This document shows, piece after piece, positions 1 to 11,759 of a stretch of 64,000 nucleotides of DNA (its first letter is position 1; every line of letters begins with the position of its first letter). The position numbers and the translations under genes were made by a program. This DNA comes from Capitella teleta (taxonomy: Eukaryota > Annelida > Polychaeta > Capitellidae), in contig KB306459.1 in assembly GCA_000328365.1 (NCBI GenBank), positions 2,469 through 66,468 of the forward strand, written 5' to 3'. The notes beneath the pieces were generated by a model. It was not told where the DNA came from and searched no databases. It was given only the letters and a program-made list of their open reading frames with translations.

Positions 1-392
1 TGAGGATTATTATCAATGGAGTCATCCAATACCTGCTTAAATCACGATATACCTGAGGACTATATAACTCGACCGATCAATTATATAGTGCTTTCAAGGG
101 CGAGAGGTGTTATTATATAGACATAAGACAAGCAGAGAGAAGAGTTGGTATACACAGGAATATCGCATTCATATCATTCAGGTGAGGGCGAATTTTGACG
201 TACTGGTATTAGTTTGTTATGCAATTGTGGAACCACACAATTAACCCAGATCAACATCGATATTTATACCAATGGAATCAAATCTCGACTGCGGTTAATC
301 ACATCTTATTGTGCAACAATTTAATGCTGATCCAGTCTTCCCTACTGTGGTTTTGAAAATTATTGTTGGTTCTTAGAGAGATCTAAAGTGGA
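1..392. other. Upstream flank of the first gene
   Basis: No coding sequence was recognised here. A good 5' splice site (CAG|GTGAGG, around 180) could mark a 5' UTR exon of the gene that starts at 393. In-frame stop TAA at 384-386 lies just before that gene's ATG. Confidence 0.3.
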
Positions 393-1452
393 ATGAGTTT
401 GGCTTGTCATATGTTCATGTTTGGAGTAATGAAGGACGACCATGAAACGAATCCAGGAACACAGGAGCTAGTGAGTTTTAATTCAACTCGATTCGTAAAT
501 CTTAATGATTATGCTTGCACCTGAAAGCGATTTAAAAGTTATATGCATTGCACAATTGACCCTTACGCTATTTTTTTTCTGGCTTCACTTAACTTATGTG
601 TCTGTTTCCCTAAATTTCTAACATAAAGATGAACAACAAAACACGATTGAAGTAAAACAAATATTTAAATGTAGAAAATGATCACAGGAATATAAAGATA
701 AAGTTTTCAACATTTTGCTATTAGTGTACAATGAATTGGTGAGTCCGTTTTATTCAATATATAGGCCTAAAGGTAGAAACGTATAATTGTACAATAGAAT
801 GATATAAATAGGCAATGTTATAATTGATAGCTAGCTGTATGGCAAGATGACACAAGAAGTAGGGGGTTTGACTGGAACTTTGTCTATAGATCTGTAATAA
901 TAATATAAAATATATCGCTTTAAGCAGCGCATTGAGCGCTAGCACAGCAGAATCGTGCGGTACACAATGTCCAGCTTGATGCGTCCTCTGATTGTGACAT
1001 AATGATTACCCTTGTTTTCTTTTCTTCAGTTTAAACCCCAGATGCCTATAGATTCGATTGGAGCGATGAGCGGACCTCGATTTCCAAACGGATTTGAGAA
1101 AGAAGGGTTCGACTGTGGCAAATGCGGGGCGAAATGCCCGCCAATGGAAGGCCGATACCGGAATATATCTCCACATCTCTACTGCTTCTACGTCGAACAC
1201 ACCGACTCAACGAATTCATTGAAACTCATCTGTGAAGCAACGGAGAGCAAGAGCTCGACGAAACTTGAGTCGAACATTTCTCAAAAGACTGAAGAATTCC
1301 TCACTGGGATTTATTTGTGTAACAAATTCACAACCTGCAGTTACTGTATCAGGTGTTTTCAAAAGTTTGCCCCTGAAATGGCGAAGAATGAGGCGAACAA
1401 TGTTATACAGTACTATGGTCTTGGTGTATCAAGTCCGGCTTTTACAGTTTGA
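393..1452 (+). CDS. Two-exon cysteine-rich protein, unknown function
   Basis: Exon 1 is 393-470 (26 codons, beginning MSLACHMF) and ends at the donor GTGAGT (471). Exon 2 is 1030-1452, after a pyrimidine-rich acceptor ending TTTCTTCAG. Both junctions are phase 0, so the spliced frame encodes 166 residues. The ATG at 393 is chosen because a TAA in the same frame lies two codons upstream. I do not recognise the family. There are ten cysteines, including a CGKCGAKC cluster near residues 46-53 and a C-terminal LCNKFTTCSYCIRC run, which suggests metal binding or disulfides. There is no clear signal peptide or membrane segment. AATAAA at 1646 lies about 195 bases after the stop. Splice-site agreement and conserved phase support a real gene; expression is unproven. 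Confidence 0.6.
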
Positions 1453-1645
1453 TCGGTCACTTATTAGATTTCGGATGGTAGTTTTTGTGAAATCATGAAG
1501 TTATCTAAATCATATCATATTGGTTGAAGAAACGTAGCTTAGACTATGCTAACTCCATTGATGTTTAATTAGTTACATTTCTCATAGCTCTGCGGTTATG
1601 TTTATATACTTGTAATATGTACAGCCATTGAATGTAAATCAGGCA

Positions 1646-1651
1646 AAATAA
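1646..1651 (+). terminator. Poly(A) signal AATAAA
   Basis: Canonical AATAAA in AT-rich sequence downstream of the stop at 1452; a plausible 3' end for the first gene. Confidence 0.4.
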
Positions 1652-2039
1652 ATAACATTAATAAAAGTATAAAAAATGCAGTATCCATATATTTCATATT
1701 CATACATCAAAATATATACGAATTGTGCAGTATATTTCATTATCTTTGGCATTGCAGTCTGCTTGAGCTTTAATTGATTGACACAATAAATGAGGCTTGT
1801 TTTGTACGGCATTTGCATGATTATATTAATTGTTGTTACCGTCAATGATATTAGGCTTGAGGCTGGATTTAGTACTGATACAACCAACTTCAACACGCCT
1901 TATCCTTGAATCACAAGGGTTCTTTATCCCGCACGTTACGCTAGGCAGTAGTGAACAACGTCAGACCTTGTTATGTAGTTGAACATTACTGCAAAGTCAC
2001 CGAGTCGTTTTACATTTACCCGTACAACGAATTATCATT

Positions 2040-2157
2040 ATAATTCACAAGCATCACGCCCGTGGCCCAATCTGGTCCTCAAACAAGGCCATCGACCTCC
2101 ACGGTCTACATACGATTGCTTTTAAGCGGTCAAACCAACTGAGCTACAAGGTGTCCC
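2040..2157 (-). repeat. Decayed tRNA-derived SINE or tRNA pseudogene
   Basis: On the minus strand TAGCTCAGTTGG (2135-2146) matches a pol III box A, as in many tRNAs. About 35 bases on, GGAGGTCGATGGCC (2087-2100) resembles a degraded box B. The acceptor stem is not well paired, so a functional tRNA is unlikely; a SINE head or pseudogene fits better. Confidence 0.45.
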
Positions 2158-4171
2158 TTTATCGGCAATGACATTTTATGACACTAGTCGCTCCTGTCCC
2201 TCAACACTCAGCGTGGGCGCACTGGCATGAGATGCCTTGCGACCCTTTTTGGACTTTGGCAATAATTTGGCTGCCTTCCAAATAATGTTCTATTGAGCTT
2301 TCCTGAGTGGCGTAAATATCCACCTGATCACAGCATCTTAATTGCATTTGTCACTCACAGGTAAAAAAAAAAGCCCAGAGTTAAAAATAACCAAGTGAAA
2401 ACAAGTGCCTTGCATTGCACCCTTCTGAAATTCCCTCATTTGAATAGCAAGATATAGCACACAACATTATATCATTACGAATTGAAAACACCCGCTTGTG
2501 ATAAAAACCAGGATTTATTAACCGCATACACTACAGCACTGCGTCTCTTTCCGTTGAGGAAATGAACACAGCGTTATGTTACAGAGCAATCGGAGATTGT
2601 TGGTAGTTTCACAAATCATAACGTACATTTAGAGGTCCACAATAAATCATAACGCACTTTATACACTTGTTGAAACCTCAAACATAACTAACTAAAATTA
2701 TATCTTTGTCTACAACTCAGAGCTGAGTTCACTAATACAGGTATTCTCATTTCGTTTCGAAAACAAAAAATCACGTATTGATCTATTTTCTTACGCTTTT
2801 CTTTTTTAATTTTTTAATGCCTAACAAAATTGATATCCGATACTTCATATCATAAAGAGAACAATTGCGATATCACATAATGATATAACTTATACAAATA
2901 TAACAGCAAAAGAAAATTAAAACTAATAATTAGTTAATTCTATGATTACCATTTTGTGGATAATTGAGTGCCGAGTGATGGTCATGTAGCCGTGTATTTG
3001 TACATCATTTTCACAGTACTTGGTTAAAATATTCTCGAAATCGTGATTCATGGATTAGTCGATACGCTAAATTCTCATTGCTGGAAGGGGGGGGTGTTGA
3101 AGGTTTTCACATTTATTTTCTGCTCATTTACACATTCCTGAAACTAAAACAGTTACATATCAAAGCAGATAAATCCACATATGCACATAAATAATGTGTA
3201 TATATGCATATGCCATTCGATAACCCTGAAACTCATCTTTGCAAGATAACATAATAGTAATATTTAGTATTTCACTCACTCCTTTAGTAAATCAAACGAA
3301 TCTAAACTTGTGTCTGGTAGATTCAAAATCGCTTGTGTTCATCTGTCCATCACTTCGCTTTCTACGATGAGTCTGATGAATGAGCAGACGATGAACAGTT
3401 TGATGCGATGCTTTCTACCGATATGGTTGTACCGCGGTGTTAATACACTTTCTCGCGCAATTCACACAAACCTTATCATGGTCTTCATACCTAAGGTAGC
3501 TGATAAAAAAACCAACAAGATCAACATACATGCTGACCTATGCTCTACACACTAAACTAGAACCGACATTTCCAGTCAACAAGTTTTCAGTTTAATACCA
3601 CACCATGCACCAATCCAACCACGTCCCAGGATTTCTTCGGACTCTTGGATGAAAGGAACCCCAGCAAACCAGGGACAACTGCCAGGACAGATACTACTAT
3701 AATGATGAAAGATGGGTGACTTCCAGAGATGCACGGATATCAGAATCTGGATCCGGGAACATTTCATCAAAAGGCCTCCATTTCAGCAATCGATCGGTCG
3801 CAAGGAGATGCATATTGGGTGTCGCAATAGAGGGATGTATGGTCAATCATTGGTTTTATTGAGTTTAATGATAGACGATCAATATTTCACAGGATATTAC
3901 AAAGAAGGAGAAACAATGAATGACAACCATATACGATGGCAACCGAACGACAGGTCGTGAATTAATTAGGGATTAAGACAATTATCGTAAAGTAATTAGT
4001 TCAAAATGACCAATGAGCTTGTAAATAAGCCCCCCCTTTGTACAGTTGACTCATGGTTTAGAACGTCTGATCGTTACATTGATAAAGCCCCTTTTAATGG
4101 GACAAGGAGCAAAACGACAAGTGGATATATTCAATTTTAACAATTGTCTGATATAGATCAGTCTGTTAGCG
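2158..4171. other. Intergenic, no gene recognised
   Basis: AT-rich sequence with short open frames only. I see no convincing splice-bounded exon. The minus-strand match TCATAACGC at 2647 belongs to the dispersed GCGTTATGA motif described in the findings. Confidence 0.4.
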
Positions 4172-5612
4172 ATGGGGAAAATGAAGACCCATTTTCTGTG
4201 TTATATCATCTTGCTGTCTCGCCATATGTCTCTAATCGACGGTAAGTGTTTCTTCCCCTTAAATATTGGTTCAATGTGTTTTGATACCTTTACGTGCAGT
4301 GGAAATAAACATCGGTGCTAATACATAATTAACGGATGAGCCATTTAGGAATTTTGTTGTTTTCAGTTTTCACATACGACTGCTATAATTTGTGTTTCAG
4401 CATCGTGTCAGTGTGCTGAGTACGAAGAACTCGTCAATTTTGCCCACTCTGAGCAATTCGAGGCATCCAACAGTTTATCTGACAGCAACAGGCCAAGACA
4501 TAGTTACGCAAGTGAGATTCCTTCTCCACATCTTCTCAGTTTAATCATTTGCTTAGATTTCATTATAATGAACACAATTAATGGAATTATACACCTAGTT
4601 AAATTATTATATATCAAATAATGATAATTTATAATTAACCCAGATGATATCGGATGGATAGCAGGTGAATCTGAAGGTGCTTACATTGGAATTGATTTGC
4701 TGGAAGATCGACTGATCAAAGCAATCGTTACCTGGGGACACCGATTTGAAGACAGATACGTGTCCTCCTTCTTCATCAAGTATCGTCTGGGTGGGTCGCC
4801 ATCAGTCTGGAGAACATTCACAGGGAGTGGAGACAATGGGGCAAGTATAAGCGACAGTCGAGCTGTTTTTTTTTTTGTTTTTTGTTTTTTTTTTTTGTTT
4901 TTTTTTTTTTTTTTAACATTAAGCTGAATATATCAGACATTTCTGGCCAATCAAGACAAGGATGAAGCATGTCTGAACGAATTCAAACACAACCTCCTGG
5001 CTCGTTATGTTCGAGTTTATCCTGTGGAATTTGAATCAGATTTTCCCGCTTTGCGATGGGAGCTATTTGGATGTAAAGATCGTGAGTTGACTTGGATGTA
5101 TGCTCTAATCAACATCACATTTAATTTCACCAGAAACAATTCCAACAATCAACGGTGGAGCTTCTGCAGCGAAAGCTTTGTGCATTCCGGGGGAATGCCT
5201 TCCCTCACAAGCGAATAAAATCAACTTTCAATTGGCTCTCCCTAGCATCTCTGTTAACCGTACCTTCGTGAAGGTAATCGTGGCTGGTGGTGGAATACAA
5301 TGTCACGCTGACCACATACGAATGGGGGTTCAGAAGAGTTCAACTGGATGCAATGTCTACTACAAAGAGTGTATGATCCAAGGAGAGACGGACGACGGAA
5401 CATGTCAACTGAGCTGCCCAATTATCGGACACGATGACAAGCACATGGACACTCTCCTATTGGTCGATGGTGATTCAGTCATTTGCGATATTTCAACGGA
5501 ATTCCTCGCCGCACCTATGTGGGCCCCTGGTCGCACTGTGATGAATTTCGCCAACTATCTTGAATTGCTGTCATCAGTATTGGATATTGGTTTTGTGCCT
5601 CAACCTAAATAA
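4172..5612 (+). CDS. Secreted discoidin (F5/8 type C) domain protein
   Basis: Five exons: 4172-4241, 4401-4511, 4644-4840, 4937-5081 and 5134-5612, giving an in-frame 333-residue protein. Residues 1-24 form a short signal peptide with hydrophobic core FLCYIILL. Residues ~27-174 form an F5/8 type C (discoidin) beta-sandwich: a first cysteine pair (CQC), DNDIGWIAGESEGAYIGIDL, VTWGHRF, then NEFKHNLLARYVRVYP and closing WELFGC. The first and last cysteines would form the family's usual disulfide. Such domains bind carbohydrate, lipid or collagen outside the cell. The remaining ~155 residues are cysteine-containing and not recognised (GGASAAKALCIPGECLPS to the end). Intron 3 begins GC, not GT; the nearby GTATAA donor would bring a stop into frame. 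Phases at all other junctions agree. Ligand and tissue cannot be inferred. Confidence 0.85.
4861..4914 (+). repeat. T-rich tract in intron 3
   Basis: Runs of T broken by single G (TTTTTTG-like units) fill the short GC-AG intron and act as its polypyrimidine tract. Confidence 0.8.
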
Positions 5613-5910
5613 GGCACACACACTTGATAATGCACGGACTCAAGTTAATTTAAGGGCAGGTCTAATCTCAAAAGAAGAAAGAAATAAGAATTAATAAAAG
5701 AATAATTAGAATAGTTTCCAGGTCGGATTACAATCTGGCTGGTTTAGTAGCTCATAATGACTGTATCATCAGGGTTGTTTTTCTTTTCTTTTCTGCTCAT
5801 TGCTGAATATGTATGGGTCTGTGACATTGGAAAGTTAACATTGCAACACGAATTCTGATTTGTAAATATACTTTGTAATGATAAAAAAAATATTAATATT
5901 AATTATGATG

Positions 5911-5916
5911 AATAAA
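5911..5916 (+). terminator. Poly(A) signal AATAAA
   Basis: AATAAA about 300 bases after the discoidin-gene stop. A second AATAAA lies near 6010, before a short ATCT repeat. Confidence 0.4.
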
Positions 5917-7152
5917 ACAACTCCTTGTAGCAGATAGCTATGTAATATGTTAATATTAATATGTTTTGATTCACTTTTACACCACTCACTCATTACTGTT
6001 GTTTCGGCGAAATAAACATTTATCTATCTATACCGAGTATTCTTTGTTTATATCCCAAATATCTAGCGCTGAGTTAACACTTTTGAATCTTATTCCACTG
6101 GCTCTATTCTCAATATAAATAGACTACAGCTCCGACAGTCTACCGTTACGTCCTGTTTCGTTGTTCTTTCTGAAGTTGTGATTAAAATGGTATCGTTTTG
6201 CTCGCCAAATCTCTAAAACGATAAATGATTATCTACACATTGTTATCTCGTACATTCGTGAAATACGGCATGTTCTGACAAACATGATAAAAATATACAA
6301 TGTCACCGTTTGGAAAGACTGAATAAGAGAGCGTCTGTTGGCATAGAACGTGGAGTTGTCTGCTGTTGTTTTTACAAAGGCAATACATTGGCGAAAGAGG
6401 AAAACAGGTGGCTTACATATTGATTGGCAGTATTTTTAATTGCAGAGAGGGATCGCACAGATGATGGTGACAATTGCCTTTGAAGCCTCAATGAGGATAT
6501 ACCGCCATTTAAAGCTAGAAAGTGTCAAGTCAGTGACGTTATTGCAAGGCGTGTGTGAACAACCGATGAAATTGAAGTCAAGGATGTGAGTTATGATGGC
6601 TTCCGAGAGCATGATTTTAATAGCGACCCACTGAATGGATGAACCCATAAATTCAAAACGTTCTTCTATAATAAATAAAGGTAAACACAAACACAGATCT
6701 TAAAATATAATCTTCTTTGTACTATCCAATACAATTTTATTTATTTCTTTAGTCGACAATAATTAAGGCGGCAAGTTCACTCTCCTCATATTTGCGAGGA
6801 AACCAGCTGATGAAAGAATTGCACACCGTGAACGGTTTCCTCTGTGTCGGCGGACAGCGAGGCAAACTTACTTCTCGGATTTCACCGAATGCCGAAGTGA
6901 AACTTCAGGTGCCTCCTCACTCATGCCTCGGAAGCTAACCACATTCTTTCAATCACTATCGAAGGCAGGAATTCATTATGTGAGCAGTCGTACTGCGGAT
7001 CGTCAGAGGTGGATCTGGGGAGTTAAAATAATGAATGAAGACACGTAGAAAAGCATTACTGCACTCATAATTATTGTATTACAATGTACATCTCGCTCTG
7101 ACCACGTGACTCACATGATGGTTGCCTTTGATCTGACCAGCCAACCATTGTC
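5917..7152. other. Intergenic, no gene recognised
   Basis: Holds a second AATAAA followed by a short (ATCT) run near 6010-6030 that could be a LINE/SINE tail. No coding exon is supported; an 84-codon minus-strand frame at 6436-6690 has no splice sites or motifs that persuade me. Confidence 0.3.
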
Positions 7153-7157
7153 ACCAG

Positions 7158-7722
7158 TGTTAAGGTGATGAGTAGAGGTGACTTATTAACTTATGCGATG
7201 TTTGATTCTTGTATGGTTATACAATATACAGGCTTTGCCTGTGTTCATACGATTTTGGGCACAACTTGCTCTGAAATGCTTCCATCTCCCAAGAGGTAAT
7301 CAGCGATACTGAGGGTCAAAAGGCCAAGATGCAATTAGCGAATATTGGCGGTCAGAAGTTCGCCGAGAACAAAGAACCGGGAAGAAAGCGCATCCATCAC
7401 TGTCAGATAGCAAATACTTGGAAGGCACCGATCTACTGCACTGTCTATGAGAATCACAGGCTGCCGTACAACTGCGATTTAGTATATAAGACGAGTATTT
7501 CCTATGGACGCTCTCTCACACACGTGCTCACTCATCCAGTGCGAACCATCTCTAAGAAGCACTTTTTGGAACTTTATTACTTTTGATACTCTACTTTGGA
7601 ATATTTTGTTGAAGGTAAATTAAAGCCAATATGAAGTGATTGGTTGAGTCTTCGTTATTACGAGCTTGAAGCTTACCATCCAACCAGTGAATAATTGATG
7701 TAGAATTGGAGTCACTACGTCA
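7158..7722 (+). mobile_element. Solo LTR with perfect 5-bp target duplication
   Basis: The element starts TGTTAAGG and ends CTACGTCA, the TG...CA ends usual for LTRs, and is flanked by ACCAG at 7153-7157 and 7723-7727. It carries a TATA-like TATATAAG around 7484 and, late in the element, the family-wide stretch with GGTAAATTAAAGCC. No internal region follows, so this is a solo LTR left by recombination. It shares its body with the copies at 10153, 11926, 20373, 21047 and 22692. The 5-bp duplication is typical of Gypsy- and BEL-type elements; the family is otherwise unknown. Intact flanks suggest a fairly young insertion. Confidence 0.85.
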
Positions 7723-7904
7723 ACCAGCTGCCGACATCAATTTTGCTGCACGTGTCAAATACGTGTCCTAGGGTGCGTTGGCCTAGTCTGAATTAATAAT
7801 GGAATATGCAGGCATTTTGAGGATAGAGCTGTACTGATGCTTACTTCCCGAATCACGACCTGAGATGACCCTTCAATCCAGATCGAGGTGTTCAATATAA
7901 AACG

Positions 7905-8265
7905 CTTATTAAATAATTGAACTCGCCCAGGAGTTCAAGGACCTCTTTGAGTCTCCATCGAGAGGCCCAAAATCACAGGGTTTGATCCCCCCTGATTCGA
8001 CCGGAGAATTTCCGACACCAACTCGGACCATCTCCTCCGGCCTTTCCGGGTCACCCAACGGATTGCCTTCCAGCGTCCCTGGCTGCTGATGGAGGTTCCT
8101 CCGCAGCTGGCTGTGGATGTCCCTCCGGTATAGCGCCGCCTGCCTCTACTGGGGAACCCATCATACGCCTGGCGTATACGTCGTCACGTTCTCGTCTGCA
8201 AAAAAGAAGCAAGGATATCTCAGTGCATGATGCATATCAAATGAGACTCTACTACGCGAGTCTAC
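7905..8265 (-). repeat. Inverted diverged copy of the array unit
   Basis: Read on the minus strand, this matches the body of the units at 11.4-14.5 kb: a pyrimidine tract ending TTTTTTGCAG, then ACGAGAACGTGACGACG, then the segment with GGCAATCCGTTGGGTGACC. It ends near TTCAATTATTTAATAA. It is more diverged than the tandem copies and lies in the opposite orientation, so it was placed separately. Confidence 0.75.
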
Positions 8266-8973
8266 TGCTAACAATAGTATGACGCCCTATGCGCCATTAA
8301 CGGATTATCCTTCTACCTACACAGATGAATGACCGACCACACCCGTACTGGCGCCAGCGCCCCTCGTTCAACCCTCCTCCGGGCCATGCTGCAGGGACGT
8401 GGGCCTTCGAATGTTCATTGGCAGCAGTACGCCAGGGCCACCAGGGCAGGGAATCCCCGAGCCACGTCACACAGGTGATCCACTACGTTGCACAAATGCT
8501 GTGTTGGGCCACGGACCCACACTGGTCTAGTAAGGACACCGGATGGGTGCATTGCACTCATTCGTTCGTTCATTAGTGTCTTACATGTGTTTTATTCTTT
8601 TTTTTTATGATTACTATAATTATTATATTGTTTTGATAAATGATCAGTTATATATCTTTGACACATGATTATGTCTTTTGTTTGACTTATTTATTTATTT
8701 ATTCGTGATTATGATTGCATAATGTACTCACAGGCGTGGTCGCCTTGGGCACTCTCAATTTCACTCCAATAACTCAGTCATCATGGTATCCATTTTGCTG
8801 TAAAAACAACACTGAAGTCGACACCTCAAACACCTACACACACAACTAACCGCACCACTCCATCACGTTCCTGATATCCTCATTGTGCTGGAACAAAAGA
8901 AACAAAGAAGGGAGGAAGCAAATGGTAAAATATTCATTTTTAAATTTTAAACGAACTTTGTATTTTAACTTAA
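8266..8973. other. No gene recognised
   Basis: Contains an 83-codon plus-strand frame (8325-8576) that ends in short ATTC/TTCG runs. It has no recognised motif and lies in a repeat-rich block, so I do not call it a gene. Confidence 0.3.
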
Positions 8974-9180
8974 AGATGGGAGGCGACTTATTAACTTACT
9001 TGATGTTTGATTTTTGTATGATTTTACAGGCTTTGCCTGTGTTTGTACGCCGATTACCTCTTGGGAGATGAAAGCTGTGCCCAAAGTCGTGCAAACACAT
9101 GCAGGCAAAGCCTTCACAAAAACCACCAAAACCAAGCACTGAGTAAGTTAATAAGTCACATCTACCCTCCATCTTAACAT
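8974..9180. repeat. Head-to-head pair of LTR 5'-end fragments
   Basis: Bases 8974-9052 match the first ~90 bases of the solo-LTR family in plus orientation (CAGGCTTTGCCTGTGTTTGT). Bases 9053-9180 match about the first 150 bases in minus orientation and end at the reverse complement of TGTTAAGATGG. Together they make a large inverted repeat. They are non-coding fragments. Confidence 0.7.
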
Positions 9181-9602
9181 ACCTTAACATACGGAGAAGT
9201 GGCCCAGCGCTCTGGAGGGCTTGATCTTTTTCCTCTTCATCCACCTTGGGAAGACCACAGCGAAAGGGGGTTAATGTGGGTCCTCCACTCCGGGCAGACT
9301 AGACCATCCCGTGATCTGCTGGCGGCAGTTGGGGCATCCGGGCAACTCCGAGCCCTGAGGGCCTTGCGTCAGACACCGGGCATGTTCCCGCTCCGTTCTC
9401 TACCGACAAGCGAGCATTCGAAAGCCCATTGCCCGGCAGAGGGGCCTGGTGGGGGGCTGAGCGCTGGGCGATGGCGCTGATATGGAAGGAGTCGGCCATT
9501 CATCTGTGGAGGTAGAAGGAAAATCAGCAAGTGGCACATGGAGTGTTATACTAATGTAAAGTAAACGCAAGCTCTCATTTTGTATGCATCATGCACTGAG
9601 AC
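9181..9602. other. GC-rich block, not recognised
   Basis: Distinctly more GC-rich than its neighbours, and open in several frames on both strands (93 codons on plus, 66 on minus). I see no domain, splice site or codon pattern that picks one frame, so it is probably part of an unidentified repeat. Confidence 0.35.
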
Positions 9603-9929
9603 TCTGCAGGTGACCGGATGTCACCGCCAGGGACGCCGGAAGGCAATCCGTTGGGTGACTCGGAAAGGCCGCGAAGAGATGGTCCGAGTTGGTGTCGGAA
9701 ATTCTCCGGTCGATTGGGGGAGGGAGATGCCCGATCCCGATTTCGGGTTTCTCGATTGAGACCGCGAGAGGTCCTTGGAACTCCTGGCCGAGTTCAATTA
9801 TTTAATAAACATTCTTGGTTATAGGGTCATCTCGGGTCGCGATTAGAAAAACTGACATCGTCCAGCGGCGATTAGCTCCGGGGTGCCAGTGCAGCTGGCA
9901 TCCATTTCTCCAACAGGCCAACAGAGACC

Positions 9930-10009
<80 letters not shown>
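9930..10009 (+). repeat. (AATC)n microsatellite, ~20 copies
   Basis: Perfect tetranucleotide run at the unit boundary; the longest of six such tracts in the array. Confidence 0.95.
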
Positions 10010-10152
10010 CGAGCTCCATAAGTTGGGCTAATCTTATCCTAATATCCCTTTCAGAGGATCATGTTATGCTTTGATCTAAAAGGCTCATTTGAAGTGCACA
10101 TCAGTTTATTACCTTATCTAAATCTTATCTCTACCTAAATCATTATGCTTTA

Positions 10153-10714
10153 TGTTAAGATCACATGAATGCTTCTAACTACGTTACACGATGTTTTATT
10201 TTAGCATATATGGAATTATGATTATATAAACTCTGCCTATGGATGGAGACCTTCGGGCAGCGCGTGCACGGGATTGCTTCCATCTCTCAAGAGGCAATCA
10301 GCAAATACTGAGAGGTCAGAAGGCCAACGTGCAATTAGCGAATACTGGGGGTCAGAAGTTCGCCGAGAACAAAGAACCGGGAAGCAAGAGCATCCATCAC
10401 TGTCAGATAGCAAATACTTGAAAGGCACCAATTTACTGCACTGTCTATGAAAATCACAGGCTGCCGTACAACTGCGATTTAGTATATAAGACGAGTATTT
10501 CCTATGGACGCTCTCTCACACACGTGCTCACTCATCTCGTGCGGAAGATCTACAAAGACCACTGGAACCTTTTTTATTTTGAGTACTTTAGAATATTTTA
10601 TTGAAGGTAAATTAAAGCCAATATGAAGTGATTGGTTGAGTCTTCGTTATTACGAGCTTGGAGCTTACCATCCAACTAGTGCATAATTGATGTAGTATTG
10701 GAGTCACTATGTCA
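10153..10714 (+). mobile_element. Solo LTR
   Basis: Same family as the LTR at 7158. It starts TGTTAAGATC, ends CACTATGTCA, and has TATATAAG near 10480. The flanks CTTTA and CTGTA agree at four of five positions, so the target duplication is probably old. No internal region is attached. Confidence 0.75.
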
Positions 10715-10789
10715 CTGTAGTTTCTATATCACCGAATATTTAGCCGCTCTAAGTATGGTTTTTAGCTCTATCAACTTTCGTTTTCATAG

Positions 10790-10995
10790 AGACTGCCGTG
10801 ATATACGTCGAATACTGGAATAATGAAGATGACGATTATGAACCAGTCTCGGACGACGATTTTGACAGCGATTTGGAACTTCTACCGCCAGGTACGCCGG
10901 AAGGTAATCCGTTGGGTGACCCAGAAAGGCGGGAGGAGATGGTCCGAGTTGGTGTCGGAAATTCTCCGGTCGATTGGGGATATCAAACCCTGTGA
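10790..10995 (+). other. Exon-like segment with acidic reading frame
   Basis: A pyrimidine-rich acceptor (TTTTCATAG, 10781-10789) precedes an open frame that encodes a strongly acidic stretch (NNEDDDYEPVSDDDFDSDLE). It continues into LLPPGTPEGNPLGDPERREE and stops at 10993-10995. The second half is shared with the array units; the acidic first half is unique here. It may be an original exon from which the array body derives, or part of an unidentified element. No promoter or partner exon was identified. Confidence 0.35.
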
Positions 10996-11163
10996 TCCCC
11001 GATCCCGATTTCGGGTTTCTCGATTGAGACCGCGAGAGATCCTCTATCTTGGTTATAGGGTCATCTCGGGTCGCGATTAGGGAAACTGACATCGTCCAAC
11101 GGCGAATAGCTCCGGGGTGCCAGTGCATCTGGCATCCATTTCTCCCACAGGCCAACAGAGACC

Positions 11164-11231
<68 letters not shown>
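11164..11231 (+). repeat. (AATC)n microsatellite, ~17 copies
   Basis: Second unit-boundary tract of the array. Confidence 0.95.
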
Positions 11232-11429
11232 CGAGCTCCATAGGTTGGGCTAATCTTATCCTAATATCCCCTTCATAGGATCATGTTATGCTTTGATCTA
11301 AAAGGCTCATTTGAAGTCTTTGGGGTGCATGGAGCTGATGAGCATACAACTCATGTCCATAATGAGCTATGTGGGCAGAAGGAAGGAGAAGTTCATAATA
11401 TGCTCCAAAGTCATCAGTGACTCTGCTCA

Positions 11430-11759
11430 GTGACTGATCCTGAGATGTATATGGTAATCCAGAAGGCAGCCAAATGGTACATTGTAACTGACTATCTCAA
11501 AGAAAGGTATGAGCGTAGTAGAGTCTCATTTTCTATGCATCATGCACTGAGATTTCTTTATTTCTTTGTTGCAGACGGGAAGAACGTGACGACGCACATG
11601 CCAGGCGTACGATGGGCTCGCCAGGATAGGCAGACGGCGCTGTACCGTGTGGACCTTCTCAGCAAGCTGCGGAGGATCCTCATGACCGACTGTCACCGCC
11701 AGGGACGCCGGAAGGCAATTCGTTGGGTGACCCGGAAAGGCTGGAGCTCGCCAGGATAG
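11430..11759 (+). other. Recurrent 109-codon open frame of the array, copy 1
   Basis: Open on the plus strand across a donor-like AAAG|GTATGAG and an acceptor-like TTGCAG, so it may be an accident of spliced sequence rather than one coding exon. The translation (MTDPEMYMVIQKAAKWYIVT at the start) matches no family I know. The identical translation recurs at 12938. Conservation reflects recent DNA duplication and is not evidence of selection. Confidence 0.25.

Noticed and set aside
9199-9499. Overlapping frames in the GC-rich block on both strands
   Set aside because: High GC lowers stop frequency; a CPNCRQQI string on the minus strand looked RING-like but lacks the rest of the motif.
9815-10074. 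Open frames with INQS repeats
   Set aside because: They are translations of the (AATC)n microsatellite in two frames, and the same happens at every array boundary; no start context or other evidence of coding.
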